Source of the DNA: Avena insularis
Taxonomy: Eukaryota; Streptophyta; Magnoliopsida; Poales; Poaceae
Assembly (NCBI GenBank): GCA_023614405.1
Contig: CM042687.1
Span: 238,230,292 to 238,294,291, forward strand
Length of the DNA stretch: 64,000 bases
Reading direction: 5' to 3'
The position numbers and the translations under genes are program-made. The notes under the pieces were generated by a model. The model saw only the letters and a program-made list of their open reading frames with translations. It did not search any database and was not told the DNA's origin. The stretch's first letter is position 1, and the number at the start of each line of letters is the position of its first letter. Of this stretch, positions 26,340 to 40,103 are shown one piece after another.

Positions 26340-27200
26340 ATGGCTAAGTCCAACTTCAACTTCAATGTTTTTGCTGAGAAAGAAAATCTTAGAAACAATG
26401 GGTCTAACTTCACCAATTGGTTCCGCAATCTAAGAATCATTCTCTCTGGCGGTCAAAAGGACTATGTCCTTGGGAAAGCGTTAGGTGACCCCTCACGCAA
26501 TCGCTAGCGGCTGATGAGAAAGCTGTCATCATCAAGAAAGATGATTATGGTGTGATTAAGAGCACCATGTTGTTTGCTATGGAACCGAAACTTCAAAATC
26601 ATTTTGAAGACTATCCCGGGCCCTTTGAGATTCTCGAAGAGCTGAAAACCATGTTTCAGACTCAGGCCCGTTCTGAGAGATATGAGATCTCTGAGAAGTT
26701 CTTTAACTGCAAGATGGAGGAAGGGAGTTCCGTTAGTGAGCATGCCATTAAGATGACGGGCTACACTCAACGCCTTGAGCAACTGGAATGCACGATTCTA
26801 GAGGAGCTCAAGATTGACAGGGTTCTGCAATCACTCCCTCCCATCTACAAAAGTTTTGTAGTGACTCATAATCAGATTGGTTCCACTGATACGATCACCG
26901 AGCTATTCGCAAAGCTGAAGGCCGCGGAAGTGGACATCAAAAAGGATAATCATGTGTTGATGGTCAACAAGCCCACCTTTAAGAAAGGTAAGGGTGCAAA
27001 GAAACCCTTCAAGAAAGGCGGCGGCAAGTGCGTTGCCCCTGCTGAGAAGAAGCTCAGGTCTGGTCCTAAGCCGGACACTGAGTGCTTCTATTGCAAGGAC
27101 AAGGGTAACTGGAAGCGCAACTGACCGAAGTACTTAGCGGACAAGAAGGATGGCACCATCAAAGGTATATTTGATATACATGTTATTGATGTTTTCCTTA
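26340..27200 (+). pseudogene. gag: C2 gag, frameshifted and truncated
   Basis: Start MAKSNFNFN at 26340. WFRNLRIIL is followed by a frameshift near 26500. The second frame (26552-27124) holds YKSFVVTHNQIGS, a Lys-rich basic stretch and the zinc knuckle CFYCKDKGNWKRN, where the His ligand is Asn. A TGA at 27122 replaces the last Cys codon that is intact in C3 (34042). Non-functional as read. Confidence 0.87.
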
Positions 27201-28640
27201 CTAGCCCTCGTTGTAGTGCCTCGGTATTTGATACCGGTTCAGTTGCTAATATTTGTAACTCAAAACAGGAGCTACAGAATAGACGGCGGCTTGCGAGGGA
27301 TGAGGTGACGATGCGCTTTGGCAATGGATCAAGAGTTGATGTGATGGCCGTCGGCACGCTCTCCTTAGTTTTACCTTCGGGATTAGTTTTAAACCTTAAT
27401 AAATGTTATTATGTGCCTGCGTTGAGCATGAACATTATTTCTGGATCTTGTTTATTGCAAGATGGTTATTCATTTAAATCGGAGAATAATGGTTGTTCTA
27501 TTTATATGAGTAACATCTTTTATGGTCATGCATCTATTGTGAATGGTTTATTTCTTCTAAATCTCGAAAGGGATGAAACACACATCCATAACATTGAGGC
27601 TAAGAGATGCAAAGTAGATAGTGATAATACTACTTATTTGTGGTAATCGTCGTCTAGGTCATATTGGTGTAAAGCGCATGAAGAAACTCCATTCGATGGA
27701 CTTTTGGAGTCTATTGATTTTGAATCATTTGACACATGCGAACCATGCCTCATGGGCAAGATGATCAAAACCCCTGTTCTCGTATGATGGAGCGAGCAAC
27801 GGACTTGTTGGAAATCATACATACCGATGTATGCGGACCGATGAGTGTTTCGACGCGCGGTGGATATCGCTATTTTCTCACTTTTACTGATGACTTAAGT
27901 AGATATGGGTATATCTATTTAATGAAACATAAATCTGAAACGTTTGAAAAGTTCAAAGAATTTCAGAATGAAGTGGAGAACCATCATAACAGAAAGATTA
28001 AGTTTCTATGATCCGATCGTGGAGGTGAATATTTGAGTTATGATTTTCTCACGCATCTTAAAGCAAGTGGAATCGTTTCACAACTCACGCCACCCGGAAC
28101 ACCACAGCGCAATGGTGTGTCTGAACGCCGGAATCGAACCTTATTAGATATGGTCCGATCAATGATGTCTCTTACTGATTTGCCATTATCATTTTGGGGT
28201 TATGTATTAGAAACCGCTGCATTCACTTTAAATAGGGCACCATCTAAATCCGTTGAGACGACACCGTATGAACTGTGGTTTGGTGCTAAACCTAAGTTGT
28301 CGTTTCTTAAAGTTTGGGGATGCGAATCTTACGTCAAGAAGTTGATGCCGGACAAGCTCGAACCCAAAGCGAAGAAATGCGTCTTCATAGGATACCCTAA
28401 GGAAACTATTGGGTATACCTTCTATCACAGAACCGAAGGCAAAGTGTTTGTCGCAAAGAACGGTTCCTTTCTTGAGAAGGAGTTTCTCTCGAAAGAAGTG
28501 AGTGGGAGGAAAGTAGAGCTAGACGAGGTTATTGAACCTTCTCTTGAATTGGAGAGTAGCGCAGCACCTGAAATTATTCCAGTGCCGCCTGCACCAACAA
28601 TAGAGGAAGCTAATGACAAGGATCATGAAGCTTCGGACGA
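27201..28640 (+). pseudogene. pol: C2 protease and integrase
   Basis: Protease FDTGSVANIC near 27225, then GNGSRVDV and the pre-integrase domain. A frameshift near 27640 breaks the zinc module. The integrase core has HTDVCGP, then an in-frame TGA at 28009 just before the catalytic SDRGG (C3 has CGA there). It continues with NGVSERRNRTLL and CVFIGYP. The stop and the shifts make it inactive, although the residues around the active site survive. Confidence 0.87.
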
Positions 28641-30323
28641 TGCTGCTACTGAACGTCGCAGGTCGACAAGGTCGCGTGCCCCTCCTGAGTGGTACGGCAA
28701 CCCTGTCTTGACTGTCTTGTTAGTAGAAGACAGTGAACCTACGAACTATGAGGAAGCGATGATGAGCCCAGACTCTGAGAAATGGCTAGAAGCCATGAAC
28801 CAATTGGGATCCATGAGCGAAAAACCAAGTATGGACTTTGGTGGACCTCCTAGCGGCCAAAAAGGCCGTTGAGTGCAAATGGATCTTCAAGAAGAAAACG
28901 GACGCGGATGGTAATGTTACCGTCTATAAAGCATGGCTTGTTGCGAAAGGTTTTCGACAAGTTCAAGGTGTTGACTACGATGAGACTTTCTCTCCCGTAG
29001 CGATGTTTAAGTCCATTCGGATTTTATTAGCAATTGCTGCGTTTCATGATTATGAAATATGGCAGATGGATGTCAAGACTGCTTTCCTCAATGGCAACAT
29101 TGATGAAGAGTTGTATATGATGCAACCCGAAGGTTTTGTCGATCCTAAGGATGCTGATAAAGTATGCAAACTTCAGCGTTCCATTTATGGACTGAAGCAA
29201 GCATCTCGGAGTTGGAACCTTCGTTTTGATCAAGTGATCAAGAGCTTTGGATTTGTTCCAAATTGCTACGAAGCTTGTATCTACAAGAAAGTTAGTGGGA
29301 GCTCGGTGACATTTCTGGTACTATATGTGGATGACATATTGATTATCGGAAATGACATCAACATGCTTAACTATGTGAAGAGTTATTTGAACAAGTGTTT
29401 TTCAATGAAAGACCTAGGTGAAGCTGCTTATATATTGGGCATCAAAATCTATAGAGATAGACAAAGACGCCTGATAGCTTTAAGCCGAGTACATACCTAG
29501 AAAAAGTTCTAAAAGGTTCGAATGGATAAGGCAAAGAAAGGTTCAGTGCCTATGTTGTCGTAAGATATTGAGCAAGGCTCAATGTCCACTGATAAATGAT
29601 AGGGAAGCTATGAGAAAAGTGCCTTATGCCTCGGCCATAGGTTCGATCATGTATGCCATGCTGTGTATTAGACCGGATGTGTCCAATGCTCTTAGTTTGA
29701 CGAGCAGATATCAAAGTGATCCAGGAGTGGAACACTGGACAGCCGTGAAGAACATCCTAAAGTACTTGAATAGGACTAAAGAAATGTTCTTAGTCTATGG
29801 GGGTGATGAACAACTCGTCGTAAAAGGTTACGTCGACGCTAGTTTCGACACCGACAAGGATGATTCTAAATCTCGCAGATACGTGTATATTTTGAATGGA
29901 GGAGCTGTGAGTCGAGAAGTGCAAGAAAAGCGTGATCGCGGGATCTATAGTAGAAGCGGAATACATGGCTGCCGCAGGTTGTCAAGGGAAGGAGTTTGGA
30001 TCAGAACTTCATCATCGAGCTTGGTGGTTCCAAGTGCATTGACCCACTGGAGATATTGTGTGACAACATCGGCGCCATAGCACTCGCTAAGGAACCAAGA
30101 TATCATCCAAAGACCAAGCATATCAACCGCAAGTTTCATATAATCCGAGATTATATAGCAGATGGAGATCTGAAGATTAGCAAAGTACATACAGATCTGA
30201 ATGTCACAGATCCATTGACTAAACCTCTTCCACGTGTAAAACATGATCAACACCTCAGTGCCATGGGTGTGAGATTGTTGCCAAATGTAAAAGAGATTAT
30301 TGACTCTAGTGCAAGTGGGAGAC
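28641..30323 (+). pseudogene. pol: C2 reverse transcriptase, RNase H and polypurine tract
   Basis: Linker PPEWYGNP, then reverse transcriptase with WQMDVKTAFLNG, LKQASRSWNLRF and LYVDDILIIGND. RNase H is split by shifts near 28840, 29500, 29560 and 29880-30000, with CDNIGAIA retained. The last frame runs through the polypurine tract (30309-30323) into the LTR and stops at 30406, as in C3. Confidence 0.87.
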
Positions 30324-32039
30324 TGTTGGAATTATGCCCTAGAGGCAATAATAAAGATGTTATTATTATAATTCTTGTTCATGATAATGTTTATATTCCA
30401 TGCTAGAATTGTGTTAAGCGGAAACTTTAATACTTGTGTGGTTTGTGAACAACACCGTGTCCCTAGTACGCCTCTATGGACTAGCTCATTGATCAATGAT
30501 GGTTAAGGTTTCCTAACCATAGACATGAGTTGTCAATTGATAATGAGATCATATCATTGGGAGACTGATATGATGGATGATTCCAAACTAAGCGAAGCAA
30601 TTAGATCGTGTCATCGTGTTCGCTTTGCGAAGCTTTTCTTATGTCAAATATTGTATTCCTTAGACCATGAGATAATACAACTCCACAGTATCGGAAGAAA
30701 GCTTTGAGGTCATCAAACGTCATCCTATGAGAGGGTGATCATAAAGGTGTCTCTCAGGTGATCGGAAAGTATCTGTTGGGTTGTATGTATCGAGATGGGA
30801 TTTGTCCCTCCCAAGTCGGAGAGATATACTTCGGGCCCACTCGGTAATCGATATCAACATCGCTTGCAAGCATGTGGTTAAGGAGTTAATCACAAAGTGA
30901 TATCGGATTACGGAACGAGTAAAGTACTTGCTGTGAACGAGATTGAACTAGGTATGACGGTACCGACGATCAAATCTCGGGCAAGTAAAATATCGCGAGA
31001 CGAAGGGAATATATATATGAGATTGATTGAATCCTGGCATCGTGGTTCATCCGATATCATCATCGATGAATGTGTGGGAGTCAATATGGGTTTCCAGACT
31101 CCGCTGTTGATTATTGATAGAAGATCATGTCTGCATATTCTCGAACCCGCAGGGTCACACACTTAACGTGTCTCGACGCTAGGATAGATTGGATAATTGG
31201 TTTATAAGTTTTTGTTCGGAGTCTCGGATGGGATCCGGGACATCACGAGAGGTTCCGGAGTGGTCCGGAGAATAAGATTCATATAAGGCAGTGCAGTTTT
31301 TGGAGTTTGGAATTGTTCCGGGTTAATCGGTATTGTACCGGAAGCTTCTAGAACCTTCCGGAAGGGGACCAACGTGGACCCACCTTCCGGGAGGGGGAAT
31401 GGGCCTATGAGGGAGTGCCCTGGCCGCATTGGGCCAGGGGCATAAGGCCCCATAGGGTCCAGCCGGCCAAGGGGGTTTTAAACTCGAGATAGACCTTCTA
31501 GAAGGGGGGGTTTCCTTGCCCCCCACTCCTCCTCCTTTGGGGACGCCGGTTTGGGCTTGGGGGAGGGGCTAGGGCTGATCCCCCCTCTATATAAAGAGGG
31601 GTGGGGGCGCACCATCCCCCACACACCTTCCCCTCCAACCCTAGCCGCCCTGCTGCCCTCCTCTCTCCCTCCCGACTGCTTGTAGGCGAAGCCCTGCTAC
31701 AGAAATTCTCCACCAATTGCACCGCGCTGTCGCGTTGTAGATCCAACCCATCTCTCCACCATACTTTCTGGACCAATGAAGGAGGAGACGTCGAGGTGCT
31801 GCACGTGTGCATCTCACGGAGGCACCTCCACTTGTGGTGCTAGATCGGATCGGATCGCGAGGAGGAGAAGCGAGTACGACTACATCACCCACGTTCCGGA
31901 TTTAACGCTCACAGGCGAATCTTCAAGGGTATGAAGATCTAATCCAATATCTCGTTGTTTGCATCTCCTAGATTAGATCTTGGCTTTCCTCTGTTCGCAT
32001 CCGTAGAAAATTTTGATTTACTATGCCGCTAAACCCTTC
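30324..32039 (+). mobile_element. Shared middle LTR of the C2/C3 tandem
   Basis: A 1.716-kb LTR acting as 3' LTR of C2 and 5' LTR of C3. TATA box at 31588-31595. The terminal A is missing (CCCTTC then TGGTATCGAGC). It has no flanking target duplication. Confidence 0.92.
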
Positions 32040-33262
32040 TGGTATCGAGCTAGATCTATGCGTAGATGTGTTTCACGAGTAGAACGCAACATGGTTGTTG
32101 CGGGCGTTGATGTTTTCTGTTGCAAGCCTCTTTTTTGTGTTCTTCTTATGACGCGGGATAGTGAGATTGAAGCGGTCCAGGCCAACCTTACGCGACGTCG
32201 TTCGCGAGACCGGCTCCACACTTGACGTGTGGCTTGTTCCACACATGCGGCTGGTGGATGCCAGTTTCTCTCACTATAGTTGTCATGGGATTAACACCGG
32301 AGTTTGGCAACCATAATATCACCTTTGTGGCTTTCCGTAGGTAAGAATCGTTCTTAGCATCTACTCCCATAAGCCACGTAAAACATGCAACAACAAAGTA
32401 GAGGCGTCTAACTTGTTTTTGCAGGGAGTGTTTTCTGTGATATGGTATGACCCAAGATGTGGTGTGTATAATGTATGCGATGATCATGTTTTGTAATGTT
32501 TCATGACTTGCATGTCGATGAGTACACAACCGGCAGGAGCCATATGGTTGTCTTTATAATTGTGTATGACCTGTGTGTCAACTTCTTATACGCCATGTAA
32601 TAGTTTCACTTTATCGCTAAGTAGTTAGCAATAGTTGTAGTTGCTATTCGTGGTGGAGGCAATCATGGTGGAGTGATGGAGATCATGCTGGAACGCACAA
32701 GATGGAGATCATTGCGCGAAGATTGGCTATACCATGTCACATAAAGTTATATGCATGTGATGTTTATACTTTTATGTATCTTATTATGCTTAGATCGCGA
32801 AGGTAGCATTATAAGATGATTCCTCACTTAAAGATCAAGATAAAAACTGTGTTCTCCCCATGTATGCACCGTTGCGAAAGTTCGTCGTGTCCAAGCATCA
32901 CATGATGATCGGGTGCTATAGACTCTACGCTCACATACAACGGGTGCAAGCCAGTTTTGCACACGCGGAAATACTTGGGTCTAACTTGACGAGCCTAGCA
33001 TGTACAGACATGGCCTCGGAACACATGAACCGAAAGGTTAAGCATGAGTCATATGAATGATATGATCGACACTTCGTTGTCCACCATTGAAACCACATCT
33101 CTTCTCGTGAAGATCGGATTAGGTGTGGTGAATTTGGATCGTGTTCACTAAACAACTTGAGGGATGTTGAATTTAGTGGGAGTTCATCTAGTAATTTGAT
33201 TAAAAGTTGAACTAGTTATCATGAACATAGTCTAATTTGTACTTGCAAATATTGTAGATCAC
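32040..33262 (+). other. C3 leader with altered primer site
   Basis: TGGTATCGAGC at 32040-32050 is the primer site, with the same missing A as C2. The rest matches the C2 leader closely and has no gene. Confidence 0.75.
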
Positions 33263-35592
33263 ATGGCTAAGTCCAACTTCAACTTCAATGTTTTTGCTGA
33301 GAAAGAAAAGCTTAGAAACAATGGGTCTAACTTCACCAATTGGTTCCGCAATCTAAGAATCATTCTCTCTAGCGGTCAAAAGGACTATGTCCTTGGGAAA
33401 GCGTTAGGTGACCCTCTAACAAGCTACCGCTGATGAGAAAGCTGTCTATCAGTCGCGCAAAGATGATTATGGTGTGATTAAGAGCACCATGTTGTTTTAT
33501 ATGGAACCGGAACTTCAAAATCATTTTGAAGACTATCCCGGGCCCTTTGAGATTCTCGAAGAGCTGAAAACCATGTTTCAGACTCAGGCCCATTCTGAGA
33601 GATATGAGATCTCTAAGAAGTTCTTTAACTGCAAGATGGAGGAAGGGAGTTCCGTTAGTGAGCATGCCATTAAGATGACGGGCTACACTCAACGCCTTGA
33701 GCAACTGGAATGCATGATTTCAGAGGAGCTCAAGATTGACAGGGTTCTGCAATCACTCCCTCCCATCTACAAAAGTTTTGTAGTGACTCATAATCAGATT
33801 GGTTCCACTGATACGATCACCGAGCTCTTCGCAAAGCTGAAGGCCACGGAAGTGGACATCAAAAAGGATAATCATGTGTTGATGGTCAACAAGCCCACCT
33901 TTAAGAAAGGTAAGGGTGCAAAGAAACCCTTCAAGAAAGGCGGAGGCCAGTGCGTTGCCCCTGCTGAGAAGAAGCTCAGGTCTGGTCCTAAGCCGGACAC
34001 TGAGTGCTTCTATTGCAAGGACAAGGGTAACTGGAAGCGCAACTGTCTGAAGTACTTAGCGGACAAGAAGGATGGCACCATCAAAGGTATATTTGATATA
34101 CATGTTATTGATGTTTTCCTTACTAGCCCTTGTTGTAGTCCCTGGGTATTTGATACCGGTTCAGTTGCTAATATTTGTAACTCAAAACAGGAGCTACGGA
34201 ATAGACGGCGGCTTGCGAGGGATGAGGTGACGATGCGCGTTGGCAACGGATCAAGAGTTGATGTGATGGCCGTCGGCACGCTCTCCTTAGTTTTACCTTC
34301 GGGATTAGTTTTAAACCTTAATAAATGTTATTATGTGCCTGTGTTGAGCATGAACATTATTTCTGGATCTTGTTTATTGCAAGATGGTTATTCATTTAAA
34401 TCGGAGAATAATGGTTGTTCTATTTATATGAGTAACATCTTTTATGGTCATGCACCTATTGTGAATGGTTTATTTCTTCTAAATCTCGAAAGGTATGAAA
34501 CACACATCCATAACATTGAGGCTAAGAGATGCAAAGTAGATAGTGATAATACTACTTATTTGTGGCACTGTCGTCTAGGTCATATTGGTGTAAAGCGCAT
34601 GAAGAAACTCCATTCTGATGGACTTTTGGAGTCTCTTGATTTTGAATCATTTGACACATGCGAACCATGCCTCATGGGTAAGATGATCAAAACCCCGTTC
34701 TCCGGTATGATGGAGCGAGCAACGGACTTGTTGGAAATCATACATACCGATGTATGCGGACCGATGAGTGTTTCGACGCGCGGTGGATATCGCTATTTTC
34801 TCACTTTTACCGATGACTTAAGTAGATATGGGTATATCTATTTAATGAAACATAAATCTGAAACGTTTGAAAAGTTCAAAGAATTTCAGAATGAAGTGGA
34901 GAACCATCGTAACAGAAAGATTAAGTTTCTACGATCCGATCGTGGAGGTGAATATTTGAGTTATGATTTTCTCACGCATCTTAAAGCAAGTGGAATCGTT
35001 TCACAACTCACGCCACCCGGAACACCACAGACAATGGTGTGTCTGAACGCCGAATCGAACCTTATTAGATATGGTCCGATCAATGATGTCTCTTACTGAT
35101 TTGCCGTTATCATTTTGGGGTTATGCATTAGAAACCGCTGCATTCACTTTAAATAGGGCACCATCTAAATCCGTTGAGACGACACCGTCTGAACTGTGGT
35201 TTGGTGCTAAACCTAAGTTGTCATTTCTTAAAGTTTGGGGATGCGAATCTTACGTCAAGAAGTTGATGCCGGACAAGCTCGAACCCAAAGCGAAGAAATG
35301 CGTCTTCATAGGATACCCTAAGGAAACTATTGGGTATACCTTCTATCATAGAACCGAAGGCAAAGTGTTTGTCGCAAAGAACGGTTCCTTTCTTGAGAAG
35401 GAGTTTCTCTCGAAAGAAGTGAGTGGGAGGAAAGTAGAGCTAGACGAGGTTATTGAACCTTCTCTTGAATTGGAGAGTAGCACCTGAAATTATTCGGTCT
35501 TTGCACCAACGATAGAGGAAGCTAATGACAAGGATCATGAAGCTTCGGACGATGCTGCTACTGAACGTCGCAGGTCGACAAGGTCGCGTGCC
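33263..35592 (+). pseudogene. gag-pol: C3 gag, protease and integrase, cut by element H
   Basis: Start MAKSNFNFN at 33263. After a shift near 33420 one 541-codon frame (33474-35099) covers gag, the zinc knuckle CFYCKDKGNWKRNC (Asn at the His position), protease FDTGS, the pre-integrase domain and integrase HCRLGHIGVK, CEPCLMGK, HTDVCGP and SDRGGEYLS. Two one-base losses near 35030-35060 shift the segment that carries the catalytic Glu. A further shift near 35480 precedes the H insertion at 35593. This is the best preserved Copia gag-integrase frame in the window. Confidence 0.9.
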
Positions 35593-38500
35593 TGTAAGAT
35601 CCCTCCTTTGTAAAGTAAAAGATCCCTGTGATTGCAATGCTAGTCCCTGGATCAATGCTAGCATCCACAGTTTAAGATGAAGTACACAGATACAAAGGTC
35701 GTTTATTACAGTCATTCCAGAGATAAAACATAGTCTTTTACAACTCATGGCCAAAGGCCTGATACAAGAATTTATGGAATAAGTAAATAAACATAAGTCT
35801 TCATCTTCATGTGCCACAGGCAAGCATGTTGAGTGTAGACTCATGACTCCTAATCATCATCAGAATAACCTTCAACATTACAAGTTACAGCCACAGAGGG
35901 TCAATACTTTGGAATAGTATTGGCAAGTGATACCTTGGTATATATTTAAGTGGACTATTATACTATATGCATTTGGCTGGTGGAGCTTAGGCTTGCTTTG
36001 CTCAAAATAGATTTTTCCCTAACTCTTGAAAATACTAAGTTTTGTTTGGCAAAAACACCCAAGGCATCTATCAATCAAAGACTCCAGACCCACTCAGGGC
36101 ATCTACCAATCAATGACTGAAGATCCTTTTAACCCTTGTTCACCCACAAGTTTTATTTAGAAAATTTGAGTGATGAGATTCTTGAAGTTTCCATGTCTTG
36201 ATGCTCAAATTGTCCTTTACTGTGGACATGGCTAAGTACTTAGGTTTTACACTGCAGAGGTGGTGCACTTTCCCCACAAGCCTTGGTTTCCCAAGACATG
36301 ATCCTTCAGAGCCTTTCCTTAGTCAAATGGACGCGTTCCAACCTATCATCCCATCTACCACCCACTGTCCAAGAGACTAAGTTCTAGCATCCTAAGATCA
36401 TGGCAGAGCCCATAATGCCAAGTGGTTGCACTTGAAGCTTCTCAACATATGACTTCTCAAATCTCTTTGTTCCTGGGTGGCCATCCACAAGTGAGATACA
36501 CAAGCCAAGTCCATGGCCTTGTGAACCACTCAACATACACCATTCCTTCCATTCCACCCAGGTGATTCATTATCTTAGTTGTTTTGTTAAATAAAACACA
36601 AGTCCTCAGACTTAGAATATTTTTCCATAGTGTGAATATATAAACCACCCTTATTTTCTAGTAGCTAGGCTAAGCATGATAGTAATAGGAATCTTGACTT
36701 AGGAAATTTTCACTAAGGCTTCACCTAATAGGTTTTCCCATAGCATAGTTTATACTTAGCAAAAACCATGCAAGTCCTATACTTGGAAAAATAATACTAA
36801 TGCATAAATAAAATATAGGAATGGAATATTCATGATGATATCACTTGCCTTGGTAGTGTGGAGAGTAGCACTCGTCACAATCACAATCTCTAGCAAAATC
36901 TACACACCAAGTTGTAGCACACAATTACACACAAATATATACAAACAAGAAATAGTATGAATGCATGCATGCATGAATCTACCAAGTGATGATTTTTGAA
37001 AATTCTACCAATCAAGTGCAAGATTACAGAAACTAAACAAGTCACAAAGTAACCAAGACAAACTTAATTAACCCTAAAACAAGTTATTAAACTAAAACTA
37101 TTCTCAAAAAGGCCTCAAACAAGTTTCTGCAATTTAAGCCAAACTAATGGTTACTATTTGCTAAACAAAAAGGATAGGCAGAAAGGTCTTGTTTTACTGA
37201 ATCCAACGGTATAAAGTTTGCAAAATTCTAACGTGGAATTCAAAAGATATAGGCATTTGAATTTGGATCAAATTTCTGGTTTTAAATCTATTTTCAGATC
37301 TAACCTAGCCACGCGTCAAGTTCTTATTCGCCCGTACCGTTTCGCACTAGATCGAGCTCCACAGTCGTAGGATCTAAATGAAATCTGGCGGCTCAGATCG
37401 CGTACCGCTTCGGGGTTAAGTGGATCTATCTTAGCGCTACGATACAGATCTAACGGCTGCTATTGCCCTGGCCAAGCGCGTGGCGCGGAGCGGCTACCGG
37501 CGGGCGGCTGGATTCGACGCAGCGGAGGCCGCTTCTGAGGTGGTGAGTGAGAACGAGGAGTAGCTCACCGATCGGGGTCACGGCGGCTCGTCGACTTGCG
37601 GTTGGTCAAGGGCGCCACACGGTGCGATTGCTTGCCGGAGTGGAGGGGCGTAAGGCGTCGTGGTCGTCGTGGACGTTGCTGTGAATCACCCCAAGGCAAG
37701 GCGAGGACACGATTAGATTCACAGAGTCAAGACGGAGTTGTTTGCGTGAACTAGAAGGCGCGGGGCGGTCTGTACTTACCACTGGAGTTCGCCGGAGTTC
37801 GTGCAGACGACGGTGGCGGCCAGTCGACGATGCTGCCGGAGCTACGGTTCATGCGAGGGCAAACGAAATATGTTAAAAGAAGCGCAGAGGCTCACTGGAC
37901 TAGTTTGCAAGAACGAGAGGCCGAGGGGAGCTCAGAACTCACCGGAATTCGCCGGCGCAGTCGTCGGAGACGGCGGGGCTACAGAGAGCAATACACGCAG
38001 CCTGGTGGCGCTCTGGGTTCGGGGTTTGAGGGAGAAGAGAGAGGGGGCAGAGGGGGTTCTTATAGCCTGGTCACGAGCGAGAATTACTCGGCCAATAAAT
38101 CGAATTTACACTGCGAATTTAAACAGAACGCCGCGTTGATTTGGGGATGAACGGGTCGTCTGGGTGGAGACGACGACGTGGAGAAGGCCCGCTTGTCGAG
38201 GTGCGCGAGTGCGTGGGTCTGTCGGCCGTTCGTCAGCGCTTGCGCGTGAGAGAAGAATAAGGAGATCCCGGGTGGGCTTGCTGGGCTCGATTTGCTGCTG
38301 GGCCAGATTCTGGCCGCGCGGCCTTTTTCTTTTGATAAGTCTTTTTCTTTTTCTAAATTCATTTTCTGGATTGATTTTGATATGAATTCAAATCCTTTTG
38401 AATTCAAACTGCTTTGGGAATTTTTGCAGGGTTCTGTGGGTTCAAAAACAGTCATTCTAACTAAGTGGTTACCTTGCAAGGCTTGGTCAAGCTTAGGTTT

Positions 38501-38792
38501 CAAAGTAAACAGAGATTTGCTCTAGTTTGCAAATATTGGAAATAGGGTTTTGAAACTATTTCTAAATTTTGAATCTTGGGTTAAAAGCTTCACCTAGCCT
38601 TTCCAACCATGGAGGCAAGCAAACAAGTTCATAGACAATCAAATCCCAAAGGGTGATGGCCAATTGAGATAAATTGCCCACATGAAATCATAGCTCAAAC
38701 TTGCTCTAAATGATTTTGAGAAAACCCTATATGAATGAATGATGCAAGGATGAAATGAATGAGTTTTTGAAACATGATTTTGGGATGTTACA
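35593..38792 (-). mobile_element. H 3' LTR
   Basis: A 3.2-kb LTR matching 45109-48330. The polypurine tract (TTTTAAGGGGG on the reverse strand, about 38800-38812) adjoins it and overlaps the pol stop codon. CG-rich 37330-37560 and 38188-38240 differ strongly from the partner. No gene. Confidence 0.93.
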
Positions 38793-38804
38793 AATCTAAC
38801 CCCC

Positions 38805-40103
38805 TTAAAATGAATCTCGCCCTCGAGATTCGGATTGGCTAGCAAATAGGTGAGGGTGGTCTTTCCGAAGATCATCTTCTCTTTCCCATGTTGCTTCCTC
38901 TTCGGAATGATGATTCCATTGTACTTTGCAAAATTTGATAGTCTTTGTCCTTGTGACTCTTTCTGCGGTCTCAAGTATCTTGATAGGCTTTTCTTCATAG
39001 GTGAGGTCACTTTCTAGTTGAACTTCCTCTAAAGATATGGTATCCTTCAAAGAAGATCCTTCCATTTCTGGATGACATTTCTTAAGCTGACTCACATGAA
39101 AAACATTATGGACGGCTAATAGAGATGCTGGCAGTTCGATTTCATATGCAGCTTCTCCCTTGCGACTTAGAATGTTGAATGGTCCCACATATCTTGGTGC
39201 CAACTTTCCTTTGACTCCAAATCTTTTTACTCCACGAAGTGGTGATACTCTAAGATAAGCTCTATCCCCAACTTCGTAAGTGACTTCTCTACGCTTAGCA
39301 TCTGCGTAGCTTTTCTATCGAGACTGTGCTATCTTCAATCTGTCTCTAACCAATTTGACCTTTTCTTCGGCGTCTTTGATAAGATCTGGTCCAAACAAAC
39401 TTCTTTCTCCCAACCATTCCATAGCAATGGGGTGGTACACTTTCTTCCGTATAGAAACTCGAATGGTGCCATCCCAATACTAGATTGGTGACTGTTGTTG
39501 TAAGAAAACTCTGCATAAGGCAGACTTTCATCCCAACTTGCTCCATAGTCTAGGGCACATGCCCTCAACATGTCTTCAAGAATTTGATTAGTCCTTTCTG
39601 TTTGTCCATCAGTTTGAGGATGAAAAGCAGTGCTGAATTCCAATCTCGTTCCTAAAGATTCATGAAGCTGTCTCCAAAAGTGAGAAGTGAACTGAGTTCC
39701 TCTATCAGACACAATACTCTTAGGTACTCCATGAAGGCATACAATTCTGCTCATGTAGATTTTGGCTAACTTTGCACTGGTATAAGTTGTCTTTACGGGT
39801 ATAAAGTGAGCCACTTTAGTTAGGCGATCCACTACTACCCATATGGAATCATACCCTGACCTGGTCCTTGGTAATCCGGTAATGAAATCCATACCAATAT
39901 TTTCCCACTTCCATTCAGGAATAGGCATTGGTTGAAGCAAACCTGCTGGTTTTTGATGCTCCGCTTTCACTCTACTACACACGTCACACAAAGCAATGTG
40001 TTCGGCAATGTCCCTTTTGAGATTGTTCCACCAAAATCTTTCTTTCATATCCATATACATTTTGGTGTTTCCCGGGTGAATAGAATATGGAGAGTTATGG
40101 GCT
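38805..40103 (-). pseudogene. pol: H integrase with chromodomain-like tail
   Basis: Zinc module and core in one frame (40060-39335): [44 protein letters not shown] and DGQTERTNQ hold the catalytic Asp, Asp and Glu. A shift near 39400 and a stop near 39320 separate this from 39203-38805. That part has the GPY-type APRYVGPFNIL, FHVSQLKKC and the tail ILETAERVTR...KFCKVQWNHH, ending at a stop that overlaps the polypurine tract. A one-base shift near 40100 separates it from RNase H. Confidence 0.9.

Noticed and set aside
37801..38150. Frame of 106-117 codons in both H LTRs (also 47318-47700)
   Set aside because: Antisense to H, opposite its promoter and leader. Shared because the LTRs are near identical; frame ends differ between copies.
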